The notes under the pieces are model-generated. The model worked only from the letters and a program-made list of their open reading frames with translations, had not been told where the DNA came from and ran no database searches. A DNA stretch of 64,000 nt from Mycolicibacter nonchromogenicus (GTDB taxonomy: Bacteria; Actinomycetota; Actinomycetes; Mycobacteriales; Mycobacteriaceae): contig NZ_LQPI01000090.1 of assembly GCF_002101775.1 (NCBI RefSeq), positions 1 to 64,000 on the forward strand, written 5' to 3'. Below are positions 16,398-24,696 of this stretch, one piece after another; within the stretch, counting starts at the first letter, position 1, and each line of letters opens with the position of its first letter. A program made the translations under genes and the position numbers.

Positions 16398-17429
16398 CTA
16401 CCTGCGGTCGGTGTCGCGACTGGGCTGCACCCGCTTGGGTTCGCCCGGCATCTTGGGGTAGTTCGGCGGGTAGGGCATATCCCCCAGGCCGCGGCCTTCG
16501 TCGGCGGCGACCAACTCGAACAGCGGATCCAGCGACTGTTCGAGGTCGTCGATGCTGCTCCACGGGTCACCGCGCCGAGCGATCAGATCCGGCACGGTGC
16601 TGATCGTGTAATCGTCTGGATCGGCCCCCTCGGCCAGCTCGTCCCAGGTCAACGGCGTGGACACGGTGGCGATCGGGGTGGCGCGCGCCGAATATGCCGA
16701 CGCCATAGTGCGGTCGCGGGCGTTCTGGTTGAAGTCGACGAAGATCCTTGAGCCGCGTTCTTCCTTCCACCATGCGGCGGTGACCGCCTCCGGTGCGCGT
16801 CGCTCGATCTCGCGAGCCAGCGCGATACCGGCCCGGCGGACCTCGATGAAGTCCCAGTCAGTCTTGATCCGCAGGTAGACGTGCAGCCCGCGGCCGCCGG
16901 AGGTCTTGACGTAGCCGACCAGCCCGAGTTCGTCGAGCAACGGGCGCACCACCTCCAGCGCGACCGCACGGGCCTCGACGAAGCCGGTGCCCGGTTGCGG
17001 GTCCAAGTCGATGCGCAGCTCGTCGGGGTGGTCGGTGTCGCTGCAGCGCACCGGCCACGGATGGAAGGTCACCGTGCTCATCTGCACGGCCCACAGGATG
17101 TCGGCCGGCTGGGTGACCTTGAGGACGTCGGCGGTACGGCCGGAGGGGAACGTCACCTGGCAGGACTGCAGGTAATCGGGGTGCCCCCGCGGTAGCCGTT
17201 TCTGGTAGACCTCATCGCCGTCGATGCCGTCTGGGAACCGCTGCAGATGGCTGGGCCGGTCGGCCAGGGCGTGCAGCAGTGGTCCGCTCGCCACCGCCAG
17301 GTAGTAGTCGGCCAGTGCCCGTTTGGTGCCACCCGCCCCCAGCCGGGGAAAGTACACCTTGTCGCCGCTGGTGAATCGGACCGCGGTGCCCGCGACGTCC
17401 AATTCCTCGGCCTGCTTCGATTTGGCCAC
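16398..17429 (-). CDS. LigC-associated primase-polymerase (Prim-PolC)
   Basis: 343-residue archaeo-eukaryotic-primase type polymerase of the LigD PolDom family. Catalytic metal-binding Asp141 and Asp143 are in RIDLDPQPG, the third Asp is in RIFVDFNQNA, and the nucleotide-binding SGGRGLHVY is present. This enzyme inserts ribonucleotides or short gaps during repair with LigC. Start GTG 17429 is chosen because it lies 1 nt after the ligC stop and has GGAGACC within the ligC end; the longer ATG 17450 would overlap ligC. It is the counterpart of Rv3730c, and the two genes form an operon with ligC first. Confidence 0.9.
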   Translation of the reverse strand: MAKSKQAEELDVAGTAVRFTSGDKVYFPRLGAGGTKRALADYYLAVASGPLLHALADRPSHLQRFPDGIDGDEVYQKRLPRGHPDYLQSCQVTFPSGRTADVLKVTQPADILWAVQMSTVTFHPWPVRCSDTDHPDELRIDLDPQPGTGFVEARAVALEVVRPLLDELGLVGYVKTSGGRGLHVYLRIKTDWDFIEVRRAGIALAREIERRAPEAVTAAWWKEERGSRIFVDFNQNARDRTMASAYSARATPIATVSTPLTWDELAEGADPDDYTISTVPDLIARRGDPWSSIDDLEQSLDPLFELVAADEGRGLGDMPYPPNYPKMPGEPKRVQPSRDTDRR

Positions 17430-17430
17430 C

Positions 17431-18465
17431 TCAGGTCTCCAGTACGTCACCGAGGTCGTAGTTCAGCGGCGCCTCGAGCTGGTCGAAGGTGCAGCTGGCC
17501 GGATCCCGGTCGGGCCGCCACCGCACCAGCTTCACGGTGTGCCGGAAGCGATCCCCTTCCATCTGGTCGTAGGCGACCTCGGCGACGCGCTCGGGCCGGA
17601 TCGGGACCCACTGTTTGTCGGCGGCCGAGTTCCACCGGCTCGGCTCCCCGTCGCGGACGTCGCCGAGGCGCAGCGGCTCCAGCTCGTTCAGGAGCTTGAG
17701 CCGGTCGGCGTCGGTGAACGCCGACGAGCCGCCCACCATCGCCAACTCGCCGTCGGGGCGGTACAGACCCAACAGCAGCGAGCCGATGCCGACACCGCTC
17801 TTGTGGATGCGGTAGCCCATCACCACGCAGTCGGCGTCGCGGTGGTGTTTGACCTTGACCATCTCGCGCTTGCCGGGCAGGTACGGCCCGTCGGTCCGTT
17901 TGGCGACCACCCCGTCCAGCCCGGCGCCTTCGAATGTGGTGAGCCAGCGGGTGGCCTGTTCGGGGTCGGCGGTGGCACGGGTGATGTGACAGCTCTTGCC
18001 CCCGGTGATCAGATCCGACAGCGCGTCGCGTCGCACCCGAAACGGCTCGCCCAGCAGCGACGCCGAACCGGTGGCCAGTGCATCGAAGGCGATGAACTGC
18101 GCCGGAGTCTGTTCGGCCAGCAACCGCACTCGGCTCTCTGCGGGGTGAATCCGCTGGCTCAGCGAGTCCCAGTCCAGCCGGGTACGCCCGCCGATCCGGC
18201 GCGGCACCACCACCTCGCCGTCGAGCACACAGCGCGGGGCGGTCTCGGCGCGCAGGGCCTCCAGCAGCTCCGGGAAGTAGCGGCTCAGCGGCTTGCCGTT
18301 GCGGGACTGCAGCAGCACGTCGTCGCCGTCGCGAAACACGATGGCGCGAAAGCCATCCCATTTGGGTTCGTAGGACCAGGACCCGGGTGCTCCGCTGTCA
18401 CTGGGGACCTTGGCGGCCGCCTTGGCGAGCATCGGGGCCACCGGCGGTGCCACGGGCAGGTCCAT
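17431..18465 (-). CDS. ligC: ATP-dependent DNA ligase LigC
   Basis: Seals nicks in DNA repair using ATP. Motif I is EPKWDGFR with the AMP-accepting Lys35 (numbering from MDLPV), followed by VLDGEVVV (motif III), FIAFDALA (IIIa), EGAGLDGVVAKR (IV) and MVKVKHHRDAD (V); a C-terminal OB domain completes the protein. Start 18465 gives 344 residues beginning MDLPVAPPVAPML as in the mycobacterial family; ATGs at 18474 and 18477 are also possible. An ATG at 18567 is rejected because it lies beside a 19-bp hairpin. It is directly followed by Prim-PolC. Confidence 0.9.
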   Translation of the reverse strand: MDLPVAPPVAPMLAKAAAKVPSDSGAPGSWSYEPKWDGFRAIVFRDGDDVLLQSRNGKPLSRYFPELLEALRAETAPRCVLDGEVVVPRRIGGRTRLDWDSLSQRIHPAESRVRLLAEQTPAQFIAFDALATGSASLLGEPFRVRRDALSDLITGGKSCHITRATADPEQATRWLTTFEGAGLDGVVAKRTDGPYLPGKREMVKVKHHRDADCVVMGYRIHKSGVGIGSLLLGLYRPDGELAMVGGSSAFTDADRLKLLNELEPLRLGDVRDGEPSRWNSAADKQWVPIRPERVAEVAYDQMEGDRFRHTVKLVRWRPDRDPASCTFDQLEAPLNYDLGDVLET

Positions 18466-18546
18466 GGTGTCCATCATGGGCGTTGGCGAGGCATCTGTCA
18501 CCGAAGGCGCAGTGTCGGGCGTCGCTGGGCCGTCATCGCCTGACCG

Positions 18547-18602
18547 CGAGCCGGAATCTGACGACACGACACGCCGCTATTGCGTCGTCAGATTCCGGCT
18601 CG
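18547..18602 (-). terminator. 19-bp perfect stem hairpin between dehalogenase and ligC
   Basis: Arms 18547-18565 and 18584-18602 pair perfectly around an 18-nt loop, about 60 nt after the dehalogenase stop. It has no T tract. It probably separates dehalogenase transcription from ligC. Confidence 0.6.
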
Positions 18603-18662
18603 GGGTGCGACGGGGCGGCGTCAGCGGCGTCGCCGGGGTACGACGGGGCGGCGCCACCGACG

Positions 18663-19568
18663 TCACCGCCGCAGGAACTCCACGATGTGGCGGGCGAGTT
18701 CTTCGCCGGCGTCCTCCTGCAGGAAATGCCCGGCGTCGTGGATCACCGGGTGCGCGCGGCCGTGTGCGCCGACCATCTCGCGCTCGAAGATCGGGGCCAT
18801 GGCCCCGGTGATCGGGTCACCGTCGCTGAACGCGACCAGCATCGGGGTCTGCGAGGAGCACAGCGCCGCCCAAGCCGCCCGGTTGGCCGGGGCCGCGGGA
18901 TCCTCGGGTGTGGTGGGAATCAGCGACGGCATGGTGCGGGGGCCGACGCAGTAGCTGTCGTCGGGGAACGGGGCGTCATAGCCGGCCCGAACGGCGTCGC
19001 TCATCGGCCGGCGGCATCCGGCCTGAACAAACCAGCCGACGTTGATCGTCGGCGCGGTCTGGATCGCCTCCCGGAAGCGCCACCAGACCTCCGGCATCGG
19101 GATGTCCCCGGTGGGCAGACCGGTGTTGGCCACCACCACGCCGGAAAACCGGTCCGGGTTCTCGGCCAGCACCCGCAGCCCGATCAGCCCACCCCAGTCC
19201 TGGCCCACCAGCGTGACATTGCGCAGGTCCAGGACGTCGAACGCCAGCGCACGCATCCACTCGACATGGCGCGCATAGGTGTGGTCCTCCGCGAGGGTGG
19301 GCTTGTCGGAACGTCCGAAGCCGACCAGGTCCGGGCAGATGACCCGATACCCCGCCTCGGCCAGAATCGGCATCATCTTGCGGTACAGAAACGACCACGA
19401 CGGTTCGCCGTGCAGCATCAGGATGGGGTCCCCGTCGTCGGGACCGTCTTGCACCCACGCCACCCGTAGCGTGCCGCCGTCATCGTCGTCGAGGTCGCAA
19501 TACTGCGGCGGGTAGGCGAAATCCGGGAGTCCGACGAACCTGTCGTCGGGCGTGCGCAGCGTCTGCAT
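18663..19568 (-). CDS. Haloalkane dehalogenase
   Basis: Alpha/beta hydrolase of 301 residues that hydrolyses carbon-halogen bonds to an alcohol and halide. The oxyanion motif HGEPSW is at 53-58, nucleophile Asp124 is in VGQDWGG with the halide-binding Trp125 next to it, an acid Asp is in FSDGDPIT (249 or 251) and the catalytic His281 is in DAGHFLQ. The pattern matches the HLD-I group including M. tuberculosis Rv2296. The start ATG 19568 has TATCGT 6 nt upstream, indicating a leaderless mRNA. It is divergent from the DUF302 gene across a short gap. Confidence 0.92.
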   Translation of the reverse strand: MQTLRTPDDRFVGLPDFAYPPQYCDLDDDDGGTLRVAWVQDGPDDGDPILMLHGEPSWSFLYRKMMPILAEAGYRVICPDLVGFGRSDKPTLAEDHTYARHVEWMRALAFDVLDLRNVTLVGQDWGGLIGLRVLAENPDRFSGVVVANTGLPTGDIPMPEVWWRFREAIQTAPTINVGWFVQAGCRRPMSDAVRAGYDAPFPDDSYCVGPRTMPSLIPTTPEDPAAPANRAAWAALCSSQTPMLVAFSDGDPITGAMAPIFEREMVGAHGRAHPVIHDAGHFLQEDAGEELARHIVEFLRR

Positions 19569-19574
19569 GAGGCG

Positions 19575-19580
19575 ACGATA
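19575..19580 (-). promoter_or_regulatory. -10 box of leaderless haloalkane dehalogenase promoter
   Basis: The minus strand reads TATCGT, 6 nt before the ATG at 19568. Its -35 position would fall within the CsoR-like palindrome at 19593-19608. Confidence 0.5.
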
Positions 19581-19592
19581 CCGTGTCGGTAT

Positions 19593-19608
19593 ATACCCCC
19601 CGGGGTGT
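19593..19608. promoter_or_regulatory. CsoR/DUF156-like operator
   Basis: ATACCCC-CC-GGGGTGT, a near-perfect G/C-tract palindrome of the type bound by CsoR-family (copper, formaldehyde or persulfide) repressors. It lies between the divergent dehalogenase and DUF302 genes, just upstream of TACACT (19614-19619). The regulator is not in the window. Confidence 0.5.
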
Positions 19609-19613
19609 TTTGA

Positions 19614-19619
19614 TACACT
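19614..19619 (+). promoter_or_regulatory. -10 box of the DUF302 gene
   Basis: TACACT preceded by TGA. Transcription would start near 19626 and the leader includes GAGGAGG. Confidence 0.5.
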
Positions 19620-19645
19620 GGTGTCAACCCGACCGAGGAGGCCTC

Positions 19646-20062
19646 ATGTCCGTGGCGATCAGCACTGCTGTGACCGGCGCCGATTTCGACGCAGTCGCCG
19701 AGAAGACCCGAGAAGTTTTGAAGGACAACGGTTTCGGTGTACTGACCGAAATCGATATGCAGGCGACACTGAAAGCCAAGCTCGGCGAGGATATGGAGCG
19801 CTACCTCATCCTGGGCGCCTGCAATCCGCCGCTGGCGCATCGGGCCGTGACCGCCGAGAAGCGCATCGGGGTGCTGCTGCCCTGCAACGTCGTGGTCCGC
19901 GAAGACACCGAGCACCCGGGCACGGTGCTGGTGGAGGCCATGAATCCGGAGCTGATGGCCCAGGTCCTCGACAATCCGGCGGTGGCGCCGATCGCCGACG
20001 AGGTGAGCGAGAAAATCCGCAACGTCATCGATACCCTGGCGGGTGCGTTGCGCACCACCTGA
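19646..20062 (+). CDS. DUF302 domain protein
   Basis: 138-residue cytoplasmic protein. The whole chain is one DUF302 domain with the signature VLTEIDMQATLKAKLGEDMERYLILGACNPPLAHRA. DUF302 proteins are common next to CsoR/CstR-type operators and sulfur or metal stress genes, but their activity is not established. ATG 19646 is preceded by GAGGAGG. A small Cys-rich protein gene follows 12 nt later. The CsoR-like palindrome at 19593-19608 suggests induction by copper or reactive sulfur, which is an inference. Confidence 0.88.
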   Translation: MSVAISTAVTGADFDAVAEKTREVLKDNGFGVLTEIDMQATLKAKLGEDMERYLILGACNPPLAHRAVTAEKRIGVLLPCNVVVREDTEHPGTVLVEAMNPELMAQVLDNPAVAPIADEVSEKIRNVIDTLAGALRTT

Positions 20063-20074
20063 AAGGAACCGCCC

Positions 20075-20209
20075 ATGTGCTACCCCGTGCCGTGCCGAGT
20101 CTGCGGCAAGATCACCTGGGACGGCTGCGGGGAGCACATCGCGGAGGTACGCGCTCAGGTGCCGCCGGAACAGTGGTGCGGGGGCCATCAGGAGGCAACG
20201 CACTCCTGA
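20075..20209 (+). CDS. 44-residue Cys-rich small protein
   Basis: MCYPVPCRVCGKITW... with five Cys and several His within 44 residues, arranged C-x4-C-x2-C-x7-C and then WCGGH near the end, a probable zinc-binding knuckle. AAAGGA lies 8 nt before ATG 20075. It follows the DUF302 gene by 12 nt in the same direction, so it is likely co-expressed and under the same CsoR-like operator. Short proteins beginning MCYP with CGKxTW recur in actinobacteria as I recall. Function unknown. Confidence 0.7.
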   Translation: MCYPVPCRVCGKITWDGCGEHIAEVRAQVPPEQWCGGHQEATHS

Positions 20210-20231
20210 CTGAACCCCTGGCTGCACGCAT

Positions 20232-20237
20232 TATGGT
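20232..20237 (+). promoter_or_regulatory. -10 box of leaderless FAAL promoter
   Basis: TATGGT followed by 6 nt and ATG 20244. Confidence 0.5.
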
Positions 20238-20243
20238 GTGTGG

Positions 20244-22079
20244 ATGCCTGAGGAATTCCTGCCGAACGCGCACACCCTGGTGGACATGCTGCGGATACAG
20301 GCAGACCGCTACGGGGACAAGGTGGCGTTCAACTTCGCCCCCGACGGCGACAAGATCATGGCGAGCCTGACCTACCGGGAACTCGACGACAAAGCCCGGG
20401 CAGTCGCGGCCGACCTGCAGCATCAGGGCGCCGCCGGACAACGGGTGCTGGCGATCTGCCGACCGGGCCTGGACAGCATCATCAGCATTTTCGCCTGCTT
20501 CTACGCCGGGGCGATCGCGGTGCCGGTCGACACGCCGCTGGCGCGCCTGAAGCTGGTTGCGCCCGACGCGCGCGCAAGCTTTGCGGTCGCGACGTCCACC
20601 ACCCACAACCAGATGAAGGCGGCGACCGCCGATGTAGACGGTATGTCCGGGTTGAAATGGTGCGCCATCGACCAGGCCACCGACCCCGATGCGTGGCAGG
20701 CGCCCGACATCGACCCGAACACCGTCGCCATGATCCAGTACACCTCCGGTTCGACCCGGTCCCCCAAGGGCGTCGTGGTGACACATGGCAACCTGATGCA
20801 CAATCTCGAATCCATCCGGCGGGCCTATCACGGTCATGAGAACGAGACCGCCGTGTACTTCCTGCCGCAGCAGCACGACATGGGGCTGATCGGCGGGGTC
20901 CTGGAGATGATCTACGTCGGCTGCACCACCGTGCTGATGTCGCCGATCGTCTTCTTCCAGCGGCCGATGGCGTGGCTGGAAGCGATGTCTCGGTATCGCG
21001 CCCACACGACCGCGGCACCCAACAGCGCCTACCGGCTGTGCGTCAAACGCAGCACCCCCGAACAGCGTGCGGCCTTGGATCTGTCGAACTGGACCACCGC
21101 CGCCAGCAGTTCCGAGCAGATCCACGCCTCAACGATTCAGGAGTTCGCCGAAGCGTTCGCTCCGGCGGGATTCAAGCTGCCGGCCTTTCTGGCGTGCTAC
21201 GGCCTGGCCGAGGCCACCCTGTTGGTCTCGGCAGACCCCAGCCCCGAGGTCGTGGGCGTGCGCTACGTCGACAGCGCAGCGCTCCGCGAGAACCGGGCCG
21301 TCGATGCCGACCCCGGCAACGCCCTCCCCGTGGTGAGCTGTGGTCCACCGGTGTATGGCCAGCGGGTGGTGATCGCCGACCCGGAGACCCACCGGCAGCT
21401 CGGCGACGACGAGGTCGGCGAGATCTGGGTGTCGGGGCCCAGCGTTGCGCAGGGCTACTGGGAACGGCCGAAGGAGAACGCCCACAGCTTCGAGGCCTAC
21501 CTGGACACCGGCGAGGGCCCGTTCCTGCGCAGCGGTGACATGGGATTTCTGTGCAAGGGCGAGATATTTGTGACCGGGCGATGGAACGACCTGATCACCA
21601 TCGACGACAGCAACTACTACCCGAACAACATTGAGCCGACCGTGCAGGCCTGCCACCCGGGCCTGCTGGTCGACCGCGGCGCGGTCTTCGCGGTGCAGCC
21701 GAAACCGAATGCCGACAACCGCCTGGTGATCGTGCAGGAGCTGGACTATCACCAGCAGGTCCCCGACACCCAATATCCCGGCATCATCAAGGCCATCCGC
21801 GCCGCGGTCAGCGAGAAGCACGGCCTCGATCCGCACGACGTGTTGCTGGTGCCGGGGATGCGGATCCCCACCACCTCCAGCGGCAAGATTCAGCGCAGCG
21901 AGTGCCGGCGGCAGTTCCTCGCCGGCGAACTGGAGGCGCTGGCGGAGTGGCATGCGCCCAAACCGCCGGCCGTGCGGTCCCCGCAGGGAGGGGGCGCCGG
22001 CGCGGCCCTGCTGGGCCGCATGATCGCCTCCGGTCTGGCGCAGCGGCGCCAACAGGGCGGGACGCCGCCCACCCGTTAG
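20244..22079 (+). CDS. Fatty acyl-AMP ligase (FadD/FAAL type)
   Basis: 611-residue ANL-superfamily enzyme that activates a fatty acid to acyl-AMP, typically for transfer to a polyketide synthase or carrier protein. The P-loop-like YTSGSTRSPKGVVVTH, LPQQHDMGLIGG, the ACYGLAEATLL core and LRSGDMGFLCKGEIFVTGRWND all match FAALs; the D-M-G-L-I-G motif and the extra residues before SNWTTAASSSEQI are FAAL rather than acyl-CoA ligase features. The C-terminal catalytic Lys is in TTSSGKIQRS. No PKS gene lies in the window, so its partner is unknown. Start ATG 20244 fits a leaderless mRNA; GTG 20238 is two codons upstream. Confidence 0.9.
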   Translation: MPEEFLPNAHTLVDMLRIQADRYGDKVAFNFAPDGDKIMASLTYRELDDKARAVAADLQHQGAAGQRVLAICRPGLDSIISIFACFYAGAIAVPVDTPLARLKLVAPDARASFAVATSTTHNQMKAATADVDGMSGLKWCAIDQATDPDAWQAPDIDPNTVAMIQYTSGSTRSPKGVVVTHGNLMHNLESIRRAYHGHENETAVYFLPQQHDMGLIGGVLEMIYVGCTTVLMSPIVFFQRPMAWLEAMSRYRAHTTAAPNSAYRLCVKRSTPEQRAALDLSNWTTAASSSEQIHASTIQEFAEAFAPAGFKLPAFLACYGLAEATLLVSADPSPEVVGVRYVDSAALRENRAVDADPGNALPVVSCGPPVYGQRVVIADPETHRQLGDDEVGEIWVSGPSVAQGYWERPKENAHSFEAYLDTGEGPFLRSGDMGFLCKGEIFVTGRWNDLITIDDSNYYPNNIEPTVQACHPGLLVDRGAVFAVQPKPNADNRLVIVQELDYHQQVPDTQYPGIIKAIRAAVSEKHGLDPHDVLLVPGMRIPTTSSGKIQRSECRRQFLAGELEALAEWHAPKPPAVRSPQGGGAGAALLGRMIASGLAQRRQQGGTPPTR

Positions 22080-22549
22080 GGCAGCGCCCCCAGGTAGTCG
22101 GCCAGCCGGTCCAGGACGGGCCGCTGCCCGGCCAGCAACTTGACTCGCGCCTGTTCCAGCGGAAACCAGCCGACCCGGTCGACTTCGGGAAACTCCCGGT
22201 GTTGGCCTGAGCGCGGCGGCCACTCCACTTCGAAGGTGTTGCTGCGGGCGTCGGTGATGTCGAGGTCGCCGCGCACGGCGAACACCGTGACCAGCTTTCC
22301 GCCGGCCTGTCGCACCACGCCGAGATCGACCCGTTCGCCATCCGGCGGTTCCAGGCCGAGCTCTTCGACGAATTCCCGCTGAGCGGTGTGCCACGGGTCC
22401 TCGCCCTCGGGTTGTTCACCCTTGGGAATCGACCAGGCGCCGTCGTCCTTGCGCGCCCAGAACGGTCCGCCGGGATGGGCGATCAGCACCTCCACGGCGC
22501 CGTCGGCGCCAGCCCGGTACAAGAGCAGCCCGGCGCTGCGCTTGGCCAC
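22076..22549 (-). CDS. NUDIX hydrolase
   Basis: 157-residue NUDIX-fold pyrophosphohydrolase. The full Nudix box is present as G-x5-E-x7-REFVEELGL in GEQPEGEDPWHTAQREFVEELGL. The N-terminus AKRSAGLLLYR is the usual first beta strand. GTG 22549 lies 4 nt after the stop of the upstream WS/DGAT gene; GTG 22561, overlapping it by 8 nt, is also possible. The longer open frame is only the shadow of the WS/DGAT 3' end. Substrate is not predictable. Its 3' end overlaps the convergent FAAL gene by 4 nt. Confidence 0.88.
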   Translation of the reverse strand: MAKRSAGLLLYRAGADGAVEVLIAHPGGPFWARKDDGAWSIPKGEQPEGEDPWHTAQREFVEELGLEPPDGERVDLGVVRQAGGKLVTVFAVRGDLDITDARSNTFEVEWPPRSGQHREFPEVDRVGWFPLEQARVKLLAGQRPVLDRLADYLGALP

Positions 22550-22553
22550 CGCG

Positions 22554-23912
22554 TCACACACCCACGGCGTATTCCAGGTCTTCCAACGCGGTGTCCAGAT
22601 GCCCGAGCAGGCGCTGCAGGTGCGGAACGGAGCTGCGGCAGCCGACCAGCCCGAAATCAAGGTTGCCGGCGTTGCTGACGACGGTCATGTTCAGCGCCTG
22701 CCCGTCCAGCGCGATCGACATCGGGTAGTTGCCGTCCAGGCGGGCGCCGCTCCAGTAGAGCGGCTCGGCCGGGCCGGGCACATTGGAGATGACGATGTTG
22801 AACGGCGGCTTGGCCGCCGAGACGAATCCGGGAATCGCGGCCAGCGCCAACGGCGCCATGTTGGCCGCCGACAATGCCAGCGCCTGAGTGCGCGGCAGCT
22901 CGCTGAACACCTTCTTGTTGCGGCCCATCGACTCGCTGATGGTCGCCAGGCGCCGCGCCGGGTCGGTGACGTCGGTGGCCAGGTTGCACAGGATGGCTCC
23001 GACCATGTTGCCGCCGGCGTCGGCCTCCGCCTCGGTCCGCAGGCTCACCGGGACCATCGCCACCAGCGGATGGTCGGGCAGGGCGTTCTGCTCGTCGAGG
23101 TAGGCACGCAGCGCGCCGGCGCACATCGCCAGCACCACGTCGTTGAGGGTGACCCCGGCCGCTCGTTTGACCGCGATGATCCGCGCAACCGGCCAGGACT
23201 GCGCCGCGCACCGGCGCGCTCCGCCGATCTTGACGTTGAGCATGGTGCGCGGCGCCTCGAACGGCAGGGTCAGCTGCTGCTCCAACAGGGCGGCGCGTGC
23301 CAGCTTCACCGTGGACGGACCCAGGGCGGCAACACCTTTGACCATCGACGTCAGCTCGCCCAAGGGCGACGGGGAGTCCGGTCGCGGCCGCGACCGGCGC
23401 TGGACCGACCACGGGGCGCGCAGCTCCGGTTCGCGCGGATCGGCCGACAGGGTGTGGCGCAGCAGCCGCAACAGGGAGACACCGTCGATCAGACTGTGGT
23501 GCACCTTGACGTAGACGGCGAACCGGCCGTCGTTGAGGCCCTCCACCACATGGGCTTCCCACAGCGGGCGGTGCCGGTCGAGCAGGGTGCCGTGCAGCCG
23601 CGAGGTCAGCTCCAACAGATCGCGCACCCGCCCCGGCACCGGCAGCGCCGAACGCCGCACGTGGTACTCGAGGTCGACGTCGTCGTCGACGGCCCAGCGC
23701 AGGCTTGAGATGCCGCCGAACAGCGCTGCCGGGCGCTTCCGGAAGGTGGGCTGCAGATCGCGGGCACCCAACAGACCTCGGTAGATCTCGCCGACGAATT
23801 CCGGCCCGGAACCCTCCGGCGGCTCGAAGAGCATCAACCCGCCGACGTGCATGGGGTGCTCCCGGCTTTCCGTCAGCAGGAAGACCGAGTCGAGCGGTGA
23901 CATCAGCTGCAT
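22554..23912 (-). CDS. tgs: Wax ester synthase/diacylglycerol acyltransferase (WS/DGAT)
   Basis: 452-residue enzyme that makes triacylglycerol or wax esters from acyl-CoA. The active-site motif HHSLIDG is at 138-144 (H138, H139, D143). The N-terminal MSPLDSVFLLTESREHPMHVGGL and C-terminal NIVISNVPGP are also characteristic. ATG 23912 is used; ATG 23903 (MSPLDS) is an alternative. Its place between Prim-PolC/LigC and tadA parallels Rv3734c (tgs2). It is followed by the NUDIX gene with a few bases between or overlapping. Confidence 0.92.
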   Translation of the reverse strand: MQLMSPLDSVFLLTESREHPMHVGGLMLFEPPEGSGPEFVGEIYRGLLGARDLQPTFRKRPAALFGGISSLRWAVDDDVDLEYHVRRSALPVPGRVRDLLELTSRLHGTLLDRHRPLWEAHVVEGLNDGRFAVYVKVHHSLIDGVSLLRLLRHTLSADPREPELRAPWSVQRRSRPRPDSPSPLGELTSMVKGVAALGPSTVKLARAALLEQQLTLPFEAPRTMLNVKIGGARRCAAQSWPVARIIAVKRAAGVTLNDVVLAMCAGALRAYLDEQNALPDHPLVAMVPVSLRTEAEADAGGNMVGAILCNLATDVTDPARRLATISESMGRNKKVFSELPRTQALALSAANMAPLALAAIPGFVSAAKPPFNIVISNVPGPAEPLYWSGARLDGNYPMSIALDGQALNMTVVSNAGNLDFGLVGCRSSVPHLQRLLGHLDTALEDLEYAVGV

Positions 23913-23950
23913 CGATCCATTAGACCCCGTAGCGGCCCCTGCCCGCTTGC

Positions 23951-23956
23951 TAGTCT
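23951..23956 (+). promoter_or_regulatory. -10 box of leaderless amidase promoter
   Basis: TAGTCT followed by 6 nt and GTG 23963. Confidence 0.55.
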
Positions 23957-23962
23957 GGGCCC

Positions 23963-24694
23963 GTGCATCGGCGGGCCGTTGTCTGCGTCGCCTCGGCCGC
24001 GTGCCTACTCGCGGCCGGCATCGGCGCGCCCGCCGCTTCGGCAGATCCTTCCGTGGCCGGCAAGACGGTGTTCTTGGACCCCGGGCACAGCGGCGCCAAC
24101 GACGCCTCCCTCAACCGTCAGGTCCCCAACGGGCGCGGCGGCACCAAGCCCTGTCAGACCAGCGGCACCGCCGCCGACGACGGCTACCCCGAGCACAGCC
24201 TGAACTGGGACGTGACCAACCGGATCCGCGCGGAACTCGAGGGGCTGGGGGTGCACACCGAGCTCTCGCGTGCCGACGACACCTCGGTTGGGCCGTGCAT
24301 CGACGCGCGGGCCGCCGCGGCCAACGCCGCGCACCCGGACGCGATCGTGTCCATCCACGCCGACGGCGGGCCGGCCGCAGGCCGCGGGTTTCACGTCAAC
24401 TACTCCAGCCCGCCGCTCAACGGCGCCCAGTCCGGTCCGGCCGTGGCGCTGGCCGGCGACATCCGGGACTCCCTGGTGGCCGCGGGAATCCCCCCGTCCA
24501 GCTACCTGGGCGCCGACGGCCTCTACGGGCGAGCGGACCTGGCCGGGCTGAATCTGGCCGAGTATCCGGCGGTGCTGGTCGAGCTGGGCAACATGCGTAA
24601 TGCGCAGGACGCGGCACTGCTGGAAAGCGCCGACGGGCGGGCGCAGTACGCCTCGGCGGTCACCAACGGGATCGTCGCCTACCTCAGCAGGTGA
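23963..24694 (+). CDS. Secreted N-acetylmuramoyl-L-alanine amidase (Ami1/Rv3717-like)
   Basis: 243 residues; zinc amidase that cuts the lactyl-peptide bond of peptidoglycan. A signal peptide ends near ASA-DP (residue 27). Zinc ligands are His42 (DPGHSG), Glu77 (YPEHS) and His132 (SIHADGG), with catalytic Glu207 in VELGN. A Cys pair (C64 and C112) could form the stabilising disulphide seen in the family. Length and motifs match Rv3717. The leaderless GTG start is supported by TAGTCT upstream. It overlaps or abuts the metallopeptidase lipoprotein gene, suggesting a cell-envelope operon. Confidence 0.92.
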   Translation: MHRRAVVCVASAACLLAAGIGAPAASADPSVAGKTVFLDPGHSGANDASLNRQVPNGRGGTKPCQTSGTAADDGYPEHSLNWDVTNRIRAELEGLGVHTELSRADDTSVGPCIDARAAAANAAHPDAIVSIHADGGPAAGRGFHVNYSSPPLNGAQSGPAVALAGDIRDSLVAAGIPPSSYLGADGLYGRADLAGLNLAEYPAVLVELGNMRNAQDAALLESADGRAQYASAVTNGIVAYLSR

Positions 24695-24696
24695 CG

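Noticed and set aside
18466..18567. N-terminal extension of LigC (34 residues)
   Set aside because: The region is Ser/Asp/Pro-rich without family similarity and its ATG is at the edge of a long hairpin.
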